Part shown: piece after piece, positions 1-6,987 of the stretch | How the letters are laid out: the number at the start of each line of letters is the position of its first letter | Numbering within the stretch: the stretch's first letter is position 1 | From: Chromobacterium piscinae | GTDB lineage: Bacteria > Pseudomonadota > Gammaproteobacteria > Burkholderiales > Chromobacteriaceae | Direction: 5' to 3' | Assembly: GCF_021129175.1 (NCBI RefSeq) | Contig: NZ_JAJOHV010000012.1 | Span: 84,395-148,394, forward strand | Length of the DNA: 64,000 nt | Made by a program: the position numbers and the translations under genes | The notes under the pieces: generated by a model | What the model was told of the DNA's origin: nothing | Database searches by the model: none | Seen by the model: the letters and a program-made list of their open reading frames with translations, nothing else

Positions 1-198
1 GCAGGTCACGAAGAACCACGGCGAACCGCCGGTCAGCTCGCTGGCCGGCCGCTCCTCCATGTAGCCCATGGTCACCAGCTCTCGGCAGTGATTGATGTCC
101 TTGCCGCCGGCGACGTAGTGATTGCGATAGCGCCGACCCTGGCCATACTCGTCCAGGCCGCGCGAGTGCTGCAGGATGTGGAGCAGCTTGGATTTCAT
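1..198 (-). CDS. Hypothetical phage protein, C-terminus outside window
   Basis: The frame opens with ATG at 198 and runs off the left edge after 66 codons, so only the N-terminal part is seen. It is basic and mixed in composition, with no motif I recognise. Its ATG overlaps the TGA of the zinc-ribbon gene to the right (ATGA), the coupling that runs through this leftward early operon. It is probably a small early gene between rdgC and the off-window integrase. Confidence 0.6.
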   Translation of the reverse strand, partial: MKSKLLHILQHSRGLDEYGQGRRYRNHYVAGGKDINHCRELVTMGYMEERPASELTGGSPWFFVTC

Positions 199-305
199 GC
201 TGTAATCCTCTTGCACAATGCGCAGCGCCACACGCCCGTCACATACACGCCGCCGGCCAGAGGACGGCGCCGGTCACAGCCGCTGCATAACCGATACAGG
301 CTCAT
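195..305 (-). CDS. Tiny zinc-ribbon-like protein (36 aa)
   Basis: ATG at 305 is preceded by GGAG at a 7-base distance; an in-frame ATG at 317 lacks such a site, so 305 is preferred. The protein has two CxxC pairs (CSGC near residue 8 and CALC near residue 29) separated by a basic stretch, the spacing of a minimal zinc ribbon. The stop overlaps the ATG of the next gene. Small four-cysteine proteins are common in phage early operons; the function is unknown. Confidence 0.55.
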   Translation of the reverse strand: MSLYRLCSGCDRRRPLAGGVYVTGVWRCALCKRITA

Positions 306-317
306 GAGTGACTCCAT

Positions 318-341
318 AAAAAAAGGCCCGCTAGGGGCCTT
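318..341 (-). terminator. Rho-independent terminator, leftward
   Basis: A 7-bp stem (AAGGCCC / GGGCCTT) with a short loop. On the minus strand it is followed by a run of seven T. It lies downstream of the 62-codon gene at 386-574 and could attenuate or end leftward transcription before the last small genes. Confidence 0.7.
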
Positions 342-385
342 ATAAATATCGATGCCAGCATGTGCAGGCAATATATCAGCAGAGG

Positions 386-574
386 TTAATAGTTATTCCT
401 CAAACCCTGAAGGACCGCCGAAAAAGTTTCACGGACTGTAACAGTTGAATTGTCATCCACAAAATGAATAACTATGTGCTCATCATGCTGATCGCTTTCC
501 CTTGCATAAGAAACAGCACTGGGATTGACCATCACATCTTTACCGTTCTTATCTTTAAAGACTGCGATACCCAT
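386..574 (-). CDS. Hypothetical 62-aa protein, FlbD-like beta fold
   Basis: ATG at 574 has GGAG about 9 bases upstream. The sequence alternates hydrophobic residues in a short all-beta pattern (VNPSAVSYA, then HIVIHFVDD, then STVTVRETF), like small FlbD-type or LytTR-edge domains where a protein reads a 'value, hydrophobic strand, value' pattern. That likeness is weak and gives no function. The gene sits alone between a leftward terminator and the coupled block that starts at 655. Confidence 0.6.
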   Translation of the reverse strand: MGIAVFKDKNGKDVMVNPSAVSYARESDQHDEHIVIHFVDDNSTVTVRETFSAVLQGLRNNY

Positions 575-654
575 AATTTATTCTCCAAATTTAAGGCGAG
601 CTCCAAGAATATTCCGAACGAGTAAGCGGCGCAATATTCCGCCCTCCCTACAAC

Positions 655-1116
655 CTACACTGCCTCGCTCAAATCATCGGCCACCGCCACTCTTTCCACC
701 TCAGCCTCGGCAGCGAACAGCCGCTGTGTCGGCACCGTCTCCACCCAGCTCTGCAGCGCAGCAACCGTTCGGCGCAGTACTGCCCATTCATCACCTGTAA
801 CACCGTAGTGGCCATGCTGCTGTCGCCGGCGTTTCACTGCAGCCAGCACCGCAGCCATGTCGTTTCCATCCCGGTGACGTGCTGGTGTGTCGTACTGCGG
901 CCAGCGGCGCAGCAGCGTGCAGCAGGTGTTGGCCAGGAAAATCAGCTCGTTGACATCGTGAGGTGTCCACTCCGCCGCCGGCCGCGCCGCGGTGAGCAGG
1001 CGTTTGATGGACCGAGACTGGCACCGATCGGCAGTCGGACTGAAAGCGGCCCCCACCGGCAGACCTGGGATGCCCGATGGAATGGAGATCGGCCGCCGTT
1101 TGCATTGCTTCCTCAT
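655..1116 (-). CDS. Hypothetical phage early protein (153 aa)
   Basis: Start ATG at 1116 overlaps the TGA of the cysteine-rich gene to its right, so it is translationally coupled. The middle (about residues 50-140) is predicted helical with several Trp and Arg residues. The N-terminus is basic. No known domain is recognised. Other frames across this GC-rich stretch are also open, but coupling and codon pattern favour this one. Confidence 0.55.
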   Translation of the reverse strand: MRKQCKRRPISIPSGIPGLPVGAAFSPTADRCQSRSIKRLLTAARPAAEWTPHDVNELIFLANTCCTLLRRWPQYDTPARHRDGNDMAAVLAAVKRRRQQHGHYGVTGDEWAVLRRTVAALQSWVETVPTQRLFAAEAEVERVAVADDLSEAV

Positions 1117-1277
1117 GCGTTACCCCCTTCGCTTTCGTGCCCTTCTTCCAGATGCCGCGAGCTGCAGCAGCCCGGGCAGCCACATTCGGCGCGCGGACGG
1201 CGCATCGTCGGGCATTCATCAGCCGGCGGCGCATCCCGAGCAACCAGATGGTGATCGGCGTAGTCCTGATAGTTCAT
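1113..1277 (-). CDS. Small cysteine-rich protein (54 aa), paralogue of a prophage B gene
   Basis: ATG at 1277 and TGA at 1113-1115 overlap both neighbours by four bases. The protein starts MNYQDYADHHLVARDAP and carries a compact CGCPGCC cluster near residue 32-38. Prophage B encodes a protein at 54152-54295 with the same design (SYLDYADFHLVPRPA, then CGCPDCC). Seeing the same small protein in two unrelated prophages strongly supports that this short frame is real. A metal-binding role is likely from the cysteines; the function is unknown. Confidence 0.75.
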   Translation of the reverse strand: MNYQDYADHHLVARDAPPADECPTMRRPRAECGCPGCCSSRHLEEGHESEGGNA

Positions 1278-1600
1278 GCCGCGATCCGCCTCGAGGCAAC
1301 GCTGTAGGCGCGCCGCTTGTTGATGAGCCGTTCCTGTGGAACCAAATTCCCGAGCACCACCAGACGCCGGATGAGGCCTGCCGCGGCGCTCTCATTGATT
1401 CCGAGCCTCCGCGCCACGTCCGGGCAGGTGAATGGCGGCTTGACCTCGCGCACGATCCGCCGCATGCGAACGGCGTCCACATCGATCACCTCGCCCGGCG
1501 CCGGAAGCAACTGCTCGGGCGGGATGCTCCTCAGCAGCTGGAGCAATGAAGGAATAGCCGGCGGTCGACCCCCGCGGCGCATCTGGTTGAGCCCATTCAC
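1274..1600 (-). CDS. Putative winged-helix DNA-binding protein (108 aa)
   Basis: Residues about 55-95 (PDVARRLGINESAAAGLIRR, followed by a hydrophobic strand and basic turn) read as a helix-turn-helix with a wing, the pattern used by MarR/GntR-like and phage adaptor proteins. The N-terminus is proline-rich. Start ATG at 1600 and stop at 1274 both overlap neighbouring genes. It may regulate the early operon or act in replication; which is not visible. Confidence 0.55.
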   Translation of the reverse strand: MNGLNQMRRGGRPPAIPSLLQLLRSIPPEQLLPAPGEVIDVDAVRMRRIVREVKPPFTCPDVARRLGINESAAAGLIRRLVVLGNLVPQERLINKRRAYSVASRRIAA

Positions 1601-1941
1601 GCCGCGGCCCCCCGCACAATGCCGATCGCGTTCTCACGGGAATCCAGCGGCAACTTGAACAGGACTATCGCGCCGCGCAGCTCGTCGACCAGCTTGTCGG
1701 AGGCCTCGAGCTGTTTCTCCAGGCGGTCGGCCCGGTCACGTTCGTGCGCCGCATCGCGACGGGCCTCGGCCAAGTGCACCGCGAATTCGCTCAACGATTC
1801 CGCCGCCTGGCGCTCCAGGCTGGAATATGCGGCCCGCAGCGCCGTTTGGGACGTTCTCATTCGCTCCAGGCGCGCGGCCAGCTCAGAGGACACGGCGCCG
1901 CCTGCCTCTATGACGGTGATATCGATTGCAATACGGTTCAT
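1597..1941 (-). CDS. Coiled-coil hypothetical protein (114 aa)
   Basis: Residues about 20-95 form a long amphipathic helix rich in Ala, Glu and Arg (for example RRDAAHERDRADRLEKQLEA), so a coiled coil is likely. ATG at 1941 overlaps the stop of the gene to its right and its own stop overlaps the winged-helix gene. No family recognised. Confidence 0.55.
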   Translation of the reverse strand: MNRIAIDITVIEAGGAVSSELAARLERMRTSQTALRAAYSSLERQAAESLSEFAVHLAEARRDAAHERDRADRLEKQLEASDKLVDELRGAIVLFKLPLDSRENAIGIVRGAAA

Positions 1942-2360
1942 GGCTGTGCCTCATCAGCAGTGGCTGCACCGCGCTCTTTCTCGAAGGCGCGCGCGGCGGC
2001 CTGATCAATGTTGTGCAGGAAAAAAGAGATAGTTGAGCCAATTGGAAATAAAATCATGTCGTCATTACGATGGAAGCGAGCGCCAAAGCCGCTCCCCTGA
2101 CGCCATAACCAGTCCAAAACCTCACGGGTCTTGCTGGAATCCACTAAGTCGTAGCTGAAATGGATGCTGAACGGGTTGTATGCTCCCCCCATGCAAAGGC
2201 GAGAGGCTGAGCACTTAGGCTCGCGAAGTTGGAAGCCTGCAGATGTCATGCTCTGCACCAGATCGTCTGCCTTCTGGGCGCAGCTCAGGATCAATTCCCT
2301 GTCTATGCTGTTCAGCATCTCCTCGGCAAATTGCACTGTTGTTTGCATCACATCGGCCAT
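1938..2360 (-). CDS. Hypothetical phage protein (140 aa)
   Basis: ATG at 2360 lies 12 bases inside the 3' end of rdgC, which ends at 2348. The protein is mixed alpha/beta, with two cysteines near residue 50-56 and a central stretch of aromatic and hydrophobic residues (NPFSIHFSYDLVD). No motif is recognised. Immediate overlap with rdgC suggests co-expression in the recombination or early operon. Confidence 0.6.
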   Translation of the reverse strand: MADVMQTTVQFAEEMLNSIDRELILSCAQKADDLVQSMTSAGFQLREPKCSASRLCMGGAYNPFSIHFSYDLVDSSKTREVLDWLWRQGSGFGARFHRNDDMILFPIGSTISFFLHNIDQAAARAFEKERGAATADEAQP

Positions 2361-3301
2361 GGAATCTCCTCATCCGCCTTGGCAGGCCCGGGTATGGGTG
2401 CAGAAGCTTGGCTCTCTTCCAAGCCGCCCAGGACCTCAACCAGCGCCTCCACCAACTCGCCCAGCTCCTCGCTCATCAGGATGAAGGTGGCTTCGAACAG
2501 GCTTTCGCGGTCGTCGCTGGCCTGGCTGGCCTCGTCCTGCAGCACGTCCAGGAACTGAATGCGCTTCAGCTGCAGAGTGTCGGTCAGCTGGAAGCGGATT
2601 TTCTCGTTCCAGATCAGGCCCAGCTTGGCAACCTGCTTGCCGGTGGCGATGTGTTGGCGGATCTCGTCGCTGGTCAGGTCGATTCGCCGGACGCGTACTT
2701 CGGCGCCGTTTTCGCTGCCGTCTTTCAGCACCGCGTCCTCGTCCAGCTCAAAGCCGCCCGGCGCTACGCCAGCGGCCAGCCAGTCGGTCATCGCAGTGTG
2801 CGGTGCGATCTTGGTGCGCGGCAGAGCGGCCGGGAACGGCGGCAGTGCTTCGCGCAGCTTCGAGACCAGGGCCTCGGCACGCGGCGCGCTGCTGGTGTCG
2901 GCGATCAGCCAGCTGCCGGACATGAAAGCTGAAACGCAGCCGGACTTGGTGAAGGCGCGCGGCAGCAGGTCGTCGGTGATCTGCTCCTTCAGCGCCAGCT
3001 TTTCCTTGCGGCCGACCTTGCGCAGCTCCTTGTCCTCGATCTCCTGCACCTTCATTTCGACGAAGTCGCGGATCACCGAAGCCGGCAAAACCTTGTCTTC
3101 GCGGCGCATGGAAACCATCAGGCTGCCGCGGGCGGCGTAGACCGGCGCTTCTAGGTGTCCGGCGGGCGGAACCCAGCCTTCGCTAAACCAGTCCAGGCCG
3201 CCGCAGGGCTGGAATGGGCGCTTGGCCAGTGCCTCGCTCAGGCGAATGGCGTCCGGCGCATCGGTGAGCCGGAACAGAGTTGCGTTGTTGAACCAGACCA
3301 T
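2348..3301 (-). CDS. rdgC: Recombination-associated protein RdgC
   Basis: The 317 residues match the RdgC family end to end: N-terminal MVWFNNATLFRL, a middle EMKVQEIEDKELRKVGRKEK helix, the PFPAALPRTKIAPHTAMTDWL stretch and a C-terminal half with QLKRIQFLDVL. RdgC forms ring dimers around double-stranded DNA and restrains RecA; several phages carry it beside early genes. E. coli RdgC has about 303 residues; the extra C-terminal tail here is acidic and ends DEEIPWPM. AAAGGT precedes the ATG at 3301. It belongs to the leftward early operon. Confidence 0.93.
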   Translation of the reverse strand: MVWFNNATLFRLTDAPDAIRLSEALAKRPFQPCGGLDWFSEGWVPPAGHLEAPVYAARGSLMVSMRREDKVLPASVIRDFVEMKVQEIEDKELRKVGRKEKLALKEQITDDLLPRAFTKSGCVSAFMSGSWLIADTSSAPRAEALVSKLREALPPFPAALPRTKIAPHTAMTDWLAAGVAPGGFELDEDAVLKDGSENGAEVRVRRIDLTSDEIRQHIATGKQVAKLGLIWNEKIRFQLTDTLQLKRIQFLDVLQDEASQASDDRESLFEATFILMSEELGELVEALVEVLGGLEESQASAPIPGPAKADEEIPWPM

Positions 3302-3311
3302 TTCTTACCTT

Positions 3312-3644
3312 TCATTCAGCCGCGACGACCTCGATCGCGAATGTGGATTTGTTCGGGTTGACCAGCAGCCAGCCGGCCGGAAAGTTTTCTGCAAGACTCA
3401 GGCCGCGCGCAGTGGCGACCTGCTGCAGAACGCCCTCCGCACCCGTATGCACTCGAACCGATACATACGGCGTCGCCGGCGGCCGGAACATCGCCTGGGC
3501 ATCCAGACCAGCGCCACGGGTGTCGGCGACCAGTCCCTCCACCAGTTCGAAATCGTCGCGCCGCGCCTCCAGCGACTTCAGGTTGTTGATCATTTCCTGG
3601 CTGGTGTGGCGCAGCGATGCGGAAAACAGAGATTTGCGAAACAT
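3312..3644 (-). CDS. Hypothetical phage protein (110 aa)
   Basis: ATG at 3644 follows a strong GGAGGT Shine-Dalgarno seven bases upstream; the open frame extends further up but without a better start. The protein is helical at residues 1-45 and beta-rich at the end (WLLVNPNKSTFAIEVVAAE). It lies ten bases before rdgC. Function unknown. Confidence 0.65.
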   Translation of the reverse strand: MFRKSLFSASLRHTSQEMINNLKSLEARRDDFELVEGLVADTRGAGLDAQAMFRPPATPYVSVRVHTGAEGVLQQVATARGLSLAENFPAGWLLVNPNKSTFAIEVVAAE

Positions 3645-3646
3645 AG

Positions 3647-3724
3647 TTACCTCCAGATCCCGGCGATGGAGTAGAGAACCACCACGGCCAGGCAGACGAG
3701 ACTGTTGGTGAGGACGCGCTTCAC
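3647..3724 (-). CDS. Single-span membrane peptide (25 aa)
   Basis: GTG at 3724 overlaps the stop of the gene to its right (GTGA). The peptide is a basic tip (VKR) followed by about 18 hydrophobic residues (LVCLAVVVLYSIAGIW) and a terminal Arg, as in tiny phage membrane peptides. The stop is two bases before the next gene's ATG. It is short, so support rests on coupling and hydrophobicity. Confidence 0.45.
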   Translation of the reverse strand: MKRVLTNSLVCLAVVVLYSIAGIWR

Positions 3725-3858
3725 GCCGCGCGCCTGACGACGTGGACCGGCAAGCCGCCCTTGCCAAAGCGGACAAACTGCAGATACTTTCCTTGCTGCC
3801 GATACATGGCGGCCAGCTCTTCGCTGATCCAGCCGATGATGTGTTCCGGGAGACGCAT
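3721..3858 (-). CDS. Hypothetical 45-aa protein
   Basis: ATG at 3858 has GGAGG six bases upstream (the longer open frame lacks a ribosome site). The peptide is amphipathic helical at residues 5-25 (IIGWISEELAAMYRQQGKYL) and ends with a basic strand. No family recognised. Confidence 0.55.
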   Translation of the reverse strand: MRLPEHIIGWISEELAAMYRQQGKYLQFVRFGKGGLPVHVVRRAA

Positions 3859-3930
3859 AGAACCTCCAGGCAAAAAGAAGCCCGGCACATGGCCGGGCGC
3901 AAGGGGTTGATGTCTACCTCGATGCAGTCG

Positions 3931-3967
3931 CATCCTGCAGCAGCCTGAATCCAAGCTGCTCGGGGAT
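3931..3967. repeat. Hairpin repeat copy 1
   Basis: CATCCTGCAGCAGCCT at 3931-3946 and GCTGCTCGGGGAT at 3955-3967 bracket a short loop and pair as GCAGC/GCTGC. The same two blocks recur at 4688-4722, so this is a dispersed structured element, not chance. It lies between two leftward genes. Confidence 0.5.
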
Positions 3968-3972
3968 GCGGC

Positions 3973-4236
3973 CTACTCCACCGGTCTCGCAAAGATGGAG
4001 CGAGGTGAAACGGTCTGGCTGTGGTTGTAAGTCGGCTCGATATGGCCATGGGCTCCCATGCGGCTCTTGATAACCACTTCGTAGCCCATGCTCCGCTCTC
4101 CCTGATAGATGACCAGATCAAACTCGGCGCTTGCTGAAAGGATGTCCTGCTTGAGGTCGTAAAGAGATGGCAGCCTGCCGCCCGGATCGGCTAGCATGTC
4201 TTCGTCATCAACGAACAGCACTCGACCTTGAATCAT
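3973..4236 (-). CDS. Hypothetical phage protein (87 aa)
   Basis: ATG at 4236 follows a GAGG motif. Residues 3-10 (QGRVLFVDD) and 38-45 (EFDLVIYQ) are beta strands; the C-terminus is polar. The start codon shares the bases CATG with the oppositely oriented gene at 4235, so the two genes diverge from one tetranucleotide. Function unknown. Confidence 0.55.
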   Translation of the reverse strand: MIQGRVLFVDDEDMLADPGGRLPSLYDLKQDILSASAEFDLVIYQGERSMGYEVVIKSRMGAHGHIEPTYNHSQTVSPRSIFARPVE

Positions 4237-4492
4237 GGAAAACCTCACAGAGTTATGGTCTGTAACTTGGATACCAGGGTATGGAAGCTTGAGCCTGGAA
4301 ACCGTGGGAGACCTGATTGAGAAGAACAACGCCTCTTTCCGCAAAAGAGACCCGCTGCGCCTGGGGGCTGCCGGAGGCGTTACGATCTTCATTGGCGAGA
4401 AGAAGGAAGCGCAGCTGATAGCCAACAAGCTGCAAGAAATCCTGCATGCAGATGCTGCCAAACGAATTGCAGAGGAGGAAAACCGTGGATAG
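4235..4492 (+). CDS. Hypothetical phage protein (85 aa)
   Basis: An in-frame stop just upstream forces ATG at 4235 as the first possible start, although no good ribosome site is seen. Protein-like features are clear: a glycine turn followed by a strand and helix (GGVTIFIGEKKEAQLIANKL) and a charged C-terminal helix. It is coupled to the following gene and runs against the leftward operon. Function unknown. Confidence 0.55.
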   Translation: MENLTELWSVTWIPGYGSLSLETVGDLIEKNNASFRKRDPLRLGAAGGVTIFIGEKKEAQLIANKLQEILHADAAKRIAEEENRG

Positions 4493-4670
4493 ACCTGAAG
4501 CATTGAGACTGGCAGCCACGCTGCATGCCGGCCGGCTGGCCTCCATGGAGGGGGAAGGCTACGTTACTGATGAAGCGATAGTCGAAGCCTTGTTCAGCCT
4601 GGCGGAAAAGATTCAAGTCGAAGCCAATGGCCGCAAACCGCTTACTAGGCCGAATCCAATCAGTCGGTAG
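4485..4670 (+). CDS. Hypothetical phage protein (61 aa)
   Basis: GTG at 4485 has GAGGAGG nine bases upstream and overlaps the end of the previous gene. The product is mainly helical (PEALRLAATLHAGRLASMEG; DEAIVEALFSLAEKIQVEA), a pattern seen in small phage regulatory or annotation-orphan proteins. No motif recognised. Confidence 0.55.
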   Translation: MDRPEALRLAATLHAGRLASMEGEGYVTDEAIVEALFSLAEKIQVEANGRKPLTRPNPISR

Positions 4671-4687
4671 CTGATCGCTTCCAATGA

Positions 4688-4722
4688 CATCCTGCAGCAG
4701 CCTAGGGAGGCTGCTCGGGGAT
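4688..4722. repeat. Hairpin repeat copy 2
   Basis: CATCCTGCAGCAGCCT followed by AGGG and GGCTGCTCGGGGAT; the stem GCAGCC/GGCTGC is perfect. Shares both blocks with 3931-3967. It sits just after the rightward two-gene unit and before a leftward gene, where it could end transcription from one or both sides, though there is no T-run. Confidence 0.5.
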
Positions 4723-4738
4723 ATCATCGCCTTCGTGA

Positions 4739-4915
4739 TCAAACAGCCTGCAGCTGACTTTCGCGGACGAAGGTGGGCTTTTCCTTGCCCTCCTCCTTCA
4801 CGCCGTAGAACGAGCCTTTACCAGCCGGCTTGATCTCCACCAGCACGCCTTCGCCGCTGCGCGGCTTGCCGCGGCCACCGCTGGTGGTGAACTTCACCTT
4901 GGTACCGATTTCCAT
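4739..4915 (-). CDS. Small SH3/KOW-like basic protein (58 aa)
   Basis: ATG at 4915 has GGAAGG six bases upstream. The sequence is glycine- and lysine-rich with alternating strands (GTKVKFTTSGG, GVLVEIKPAG, KEKPTFVRESQL), which suggests a small beta-barrel like KOW or SH3 modules. A nucleic-acid-binding role is possible but not shown. Confidence 0.6.
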   Translation of the reverse strand: MEIGTKVKFTTSGGRGKPRSGEGVLVEIKPAGKGSFYGVKEEGKEKPTFVRESQLQAV

Positions 4916-5033
4916 GTGCCTTCCCTCTTGAATTGGGTGGGCCGCCAGAGGCGGCCCGGTTGAATCAGCGATTGGGTCAGGCCCGCCGCATTGCCTGTTT
5001 GCTACAGAAAACCCGCGCAGTTCTAGCAGGAAA

Positions 5034-5756
5034 TCAATCGTCGTAGCCGTCCGGGTCTCGGTACTGGAATTCACCGTCAAAGTCGGTGCGGTCGAAGACA
5101 ACCTTCACCTGCTGGCTGTACAGCTGCAGCAGCAAGCGGGAAATGCCAAACATGCGGCCTGCAATCAGACCCTCGGTGATCTTCACGTCATCAACGCGAA
5201 TGGTGGTGACGTGGCCATCGCCGTCAAAACTCAGCTGGTACTTGCAGGAATGGCGCGATTTGTTTCCCTCAGGGTCAATGCTCACGCTCATATAGCCGCG
5301 CAGGCCGCTGCTGTCTGGGTAACTCTGGTTGATGATGAAGGTCGGGTAATTGCTTTTCTCGGCGTAGCTCTCCGACTGGTCATTGAAGTCGTCGAACACC
5401 ATCCTCAGCAGCTCGCCGATCTTCATTTCAGCCGGCAACGGCTTGGTGATCTCCTCCAGCATGGGATTGATTGCCTTTGCAGCTTGATCTGCCATCATCG
5501 CGTTCAGCTTGGCGACAACCGCCTTGGACACGAAGTCACCGAAATAGCCCATGTCGGCGTAGGTTTTCGGCATGTGGTCGGTGATGTGCTGCTCCAGCCC
5601 TTTACGGAAGTCGCTGTTGTAGCGAAACTGGCCCTCGATGGCCTGCTGCACGGCCTCGCCCACGTTCTTTTCGATGATGGGCTGCAGCACTTCCGGCGCC
5701 AGCTTGGTGATAATAGCCTCGGCCACCATCTTTTCGATGTCTATGTTCAGTTGCAA
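5034..5756 (-). CDS. Hypothetical phage early protein (240 aa)
   Basis: First gene of the leftward block, ATG at 5756. Residues 1-75 are amphipathic helix (VAEAIITKLAPEVLQPIIEK), and residues 115-240 are beta-rich with a patch of charged residues, giving a two-domain look. No family recognised. The 140 bases to its right separate it from a rightward unit and should hold divergent promoters. Confidence 0.6.
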   Translation of the reverse strand: MQLNIDIEKMVAEAIITKLAPEVLQPIIEKNVGEAVQQAIEGQFRYNSDFRKGLEQHITDHMPKTYADMGYFGDFVSKAVVAKLNAMMADQAAKAINPMLEEITKPLPAEMKIGELLRMVFDDFNDQSESYAEKSNYPTFIINQSYPDSSGLRGYMSVSIDPEGNKSRHSCKYQLSFDGDGHVTTIRVDDVKITEGLIAGRMFGISRLLLQLYSQQVKVVFDRTDFDGEFQYRDPDGYDD

Positions 5757-5898
5757 ATCTGTCTCCTTTGTCTCCTGTGCAAAAAGAAACCGCCAAGCCA
5801 GGTGACTGAGCGGCAGTATTGGTGCTGGCCTTTAACGTCGCCAGCGCGGACGCCGTGATAGAATCGACTTGCATACGTCATCAACCACGGAGATAGAA

Positions 5899-6039
5899 AT
5901 GAGCCAAGACCCTAACAGGACAAAAGGCCACGTGCCTCGTTCACCAGCCCCTAGCCCAGTTAATCCGCCGGTGACACCGAGCACGCGTCGAATACATGAC
6001 CACGCTCCACGAGTTCCGGCACCACCGCCAAAGAAATGA
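5899..6039 (+). CDS. Proline-rich small protein (46 aa)
   Basis: ATG at 5899 has GGAG seven bases upstream. About a quarter of the residues are proline (SPAPSPVNPPVTPSTRR; VPAPPPKK), so it is probably unfolded. Its stop lies eight bases before the next gene, which starts with its own GAGG site, so the two form a unit. No function known. Confidence 0.5.
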   Translation: MSQDPNRTKGHVPRSPAPSPVNPPVTPSTRRIHDHAPRVPAPPPKK

Positions 6040-6047
6040 GGTAATTA

Positions 6048-6563
6048 ATGGACAGCCATCAGCTCACCTTTAACCTGACCTACTCCATATTGATGGAAGA
6101 AATGCACCAGACCTTGATGGGGCGGGTAGATCGGTTTTGCACATTTGCTCAACTAATCCTTGGATGCACGGTAGTAGTTTCTGTGGTGCCATCCTGGTTA
6201 ACTGGCGGGCTGATGGCTATCCTGGCGGGGTTTCAATTGGTGTATCAACCCTCCGCCCGGGCCATGGAGGCCAAGATCCAGAAAGAACGCTATTACGAGA
6301 TCAGACGAAAAAGCGCTGTCCTTGGTGCTGAGCAGTTATTTGACGCCCTTGAAGCCGCATCGCCGCATGACTCAGCCATCCCCGGCTCACTGACACACCC
6401 GGCTTGGTTGGCGGCCTCCCTGCAATTGGACTTGGACATTCCGATTGAAAAACGAAAAATGTCAAAATTAGAGAAGGCGTTTTCATTTATTGCGGGCAAC
6501 TACCCAGACCTGACACCAACCAATAAGCCCGCCGAACAAAGCGCCAACTTGATTGACTCCTAA
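6048..6563 (+). CDS. Two-TM membrane protein, SLATT-like
   Basis: GAGG precedes ATG at 6048. Residues about 34-52 and 54-70 are two hydrophobic spans with a tight turn (VVSVVPSWLTGGLMAILAGF). A charged amphipathic helix follows (AMEAKIQKERYYEIRRK), then a soluble tail. Two spans followed by a long basic helix is the layout of SLATT-type 2TM proteins, which act as membrane effectors in some defence systems; here it could be a superinfection-exclusion protein. Assignment is by layout only. Confidence 0.6.
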   Translation: MDSHQLTFNLTYSILMEEMHQTLMGRVDRFCTFAQLILGCTVVVSVVPSWLTGGLMAILAGFQLVYQPSARAMEAKIQKERYYEIRRKSAVLGAEQLFDALEAASPHDSAIPGSLTHPAWLAASLQLDLDIPIEKRKMSKLEKAFSFIAGNYPDLTPTNKPAEQSANLIDS

Positions 6564-6593
6564 CACCCAAGCCCCTATCACGGAGCTTGGGTG
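6564..6593 (+). terminator. Possible terminator hairpin
   Basis: CACCCAAGC and GCTTGGGTG form a perfect 9-bp stem directly after the stop of the 2TM gene. There is no T-run, so it may be a Rho-dependent or mRNA-stabilising structure. Confidence 0.45.
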
Positions 6594-6828
6594 TGCCGCC
6601 TCGTGAGAAGCGGCTATTTGCTACTGTCTCCGGCTCCAATCCCTTCATCTGCATCTTGCGGCCTTGCCGCTTCCCGCTCGCCCTGCAGGTTTCTATCCCC
6701 GCCTAGCACCGCTGGTTGCATCCGTTCATGTGCCGGCTCTGGCCGCCCTCTTCGTCCTGGTTGCTGCCAGGATGTCCCGGTGGGCGGTGTGCCGTTAGTA
6801 CTTTGGGTTGTTAAAGATCAGAGCAGAA
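6594..6828. other. Non-coding stretch
   Basis: No gene is supported here. A C-rich open frame exists on the plus strand but has no ribosome site and low-complexity composition. The right part leads into the operator cluster at 6829. Confidence 0.4.
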
Positions 6829-6869
6829 GTTTCGCTGCTTGCGAAACAAACTTTAGCAACGTGCAAAAC
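6829..6869. promoter_or_regulatory. Two 7-5-7 dyad operators (OL-like)
   Basis: 6829-6847 reads GTTTCGC, five bases, GCGAAAC: a perfect inverted repeat. 6851-6869 reads CTTTAGC, five bases, GCAAAAC: the same design with mismatches, 22 bp further on. Further half-sites (GCAAA, GCGAAAG) continue to about 6904. The same dyad occurs between the repressor and Cro genes at 10418-10494. A repeated operator at two loci fits CI control of two early promoters, as in lambda. Confidence 0.75.
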
Positions 6870-6987
6870 TTTGTGCAAATCATTTGTTAAACTTTCTGCG
6901 AAAGATTGTGCAAAACTGCAACACGGTGCGAATCGACCTCTGCATGACAAAGGCGTAGGATGGAAACATCAGCTGGAGGATTGATTG

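Noticed and set aside
6591..6890. Plus-strand frame before the operators
   Set aside because: Cys/Ser/Pro-rich low-complexity product, no ribosome site, runs into operators.
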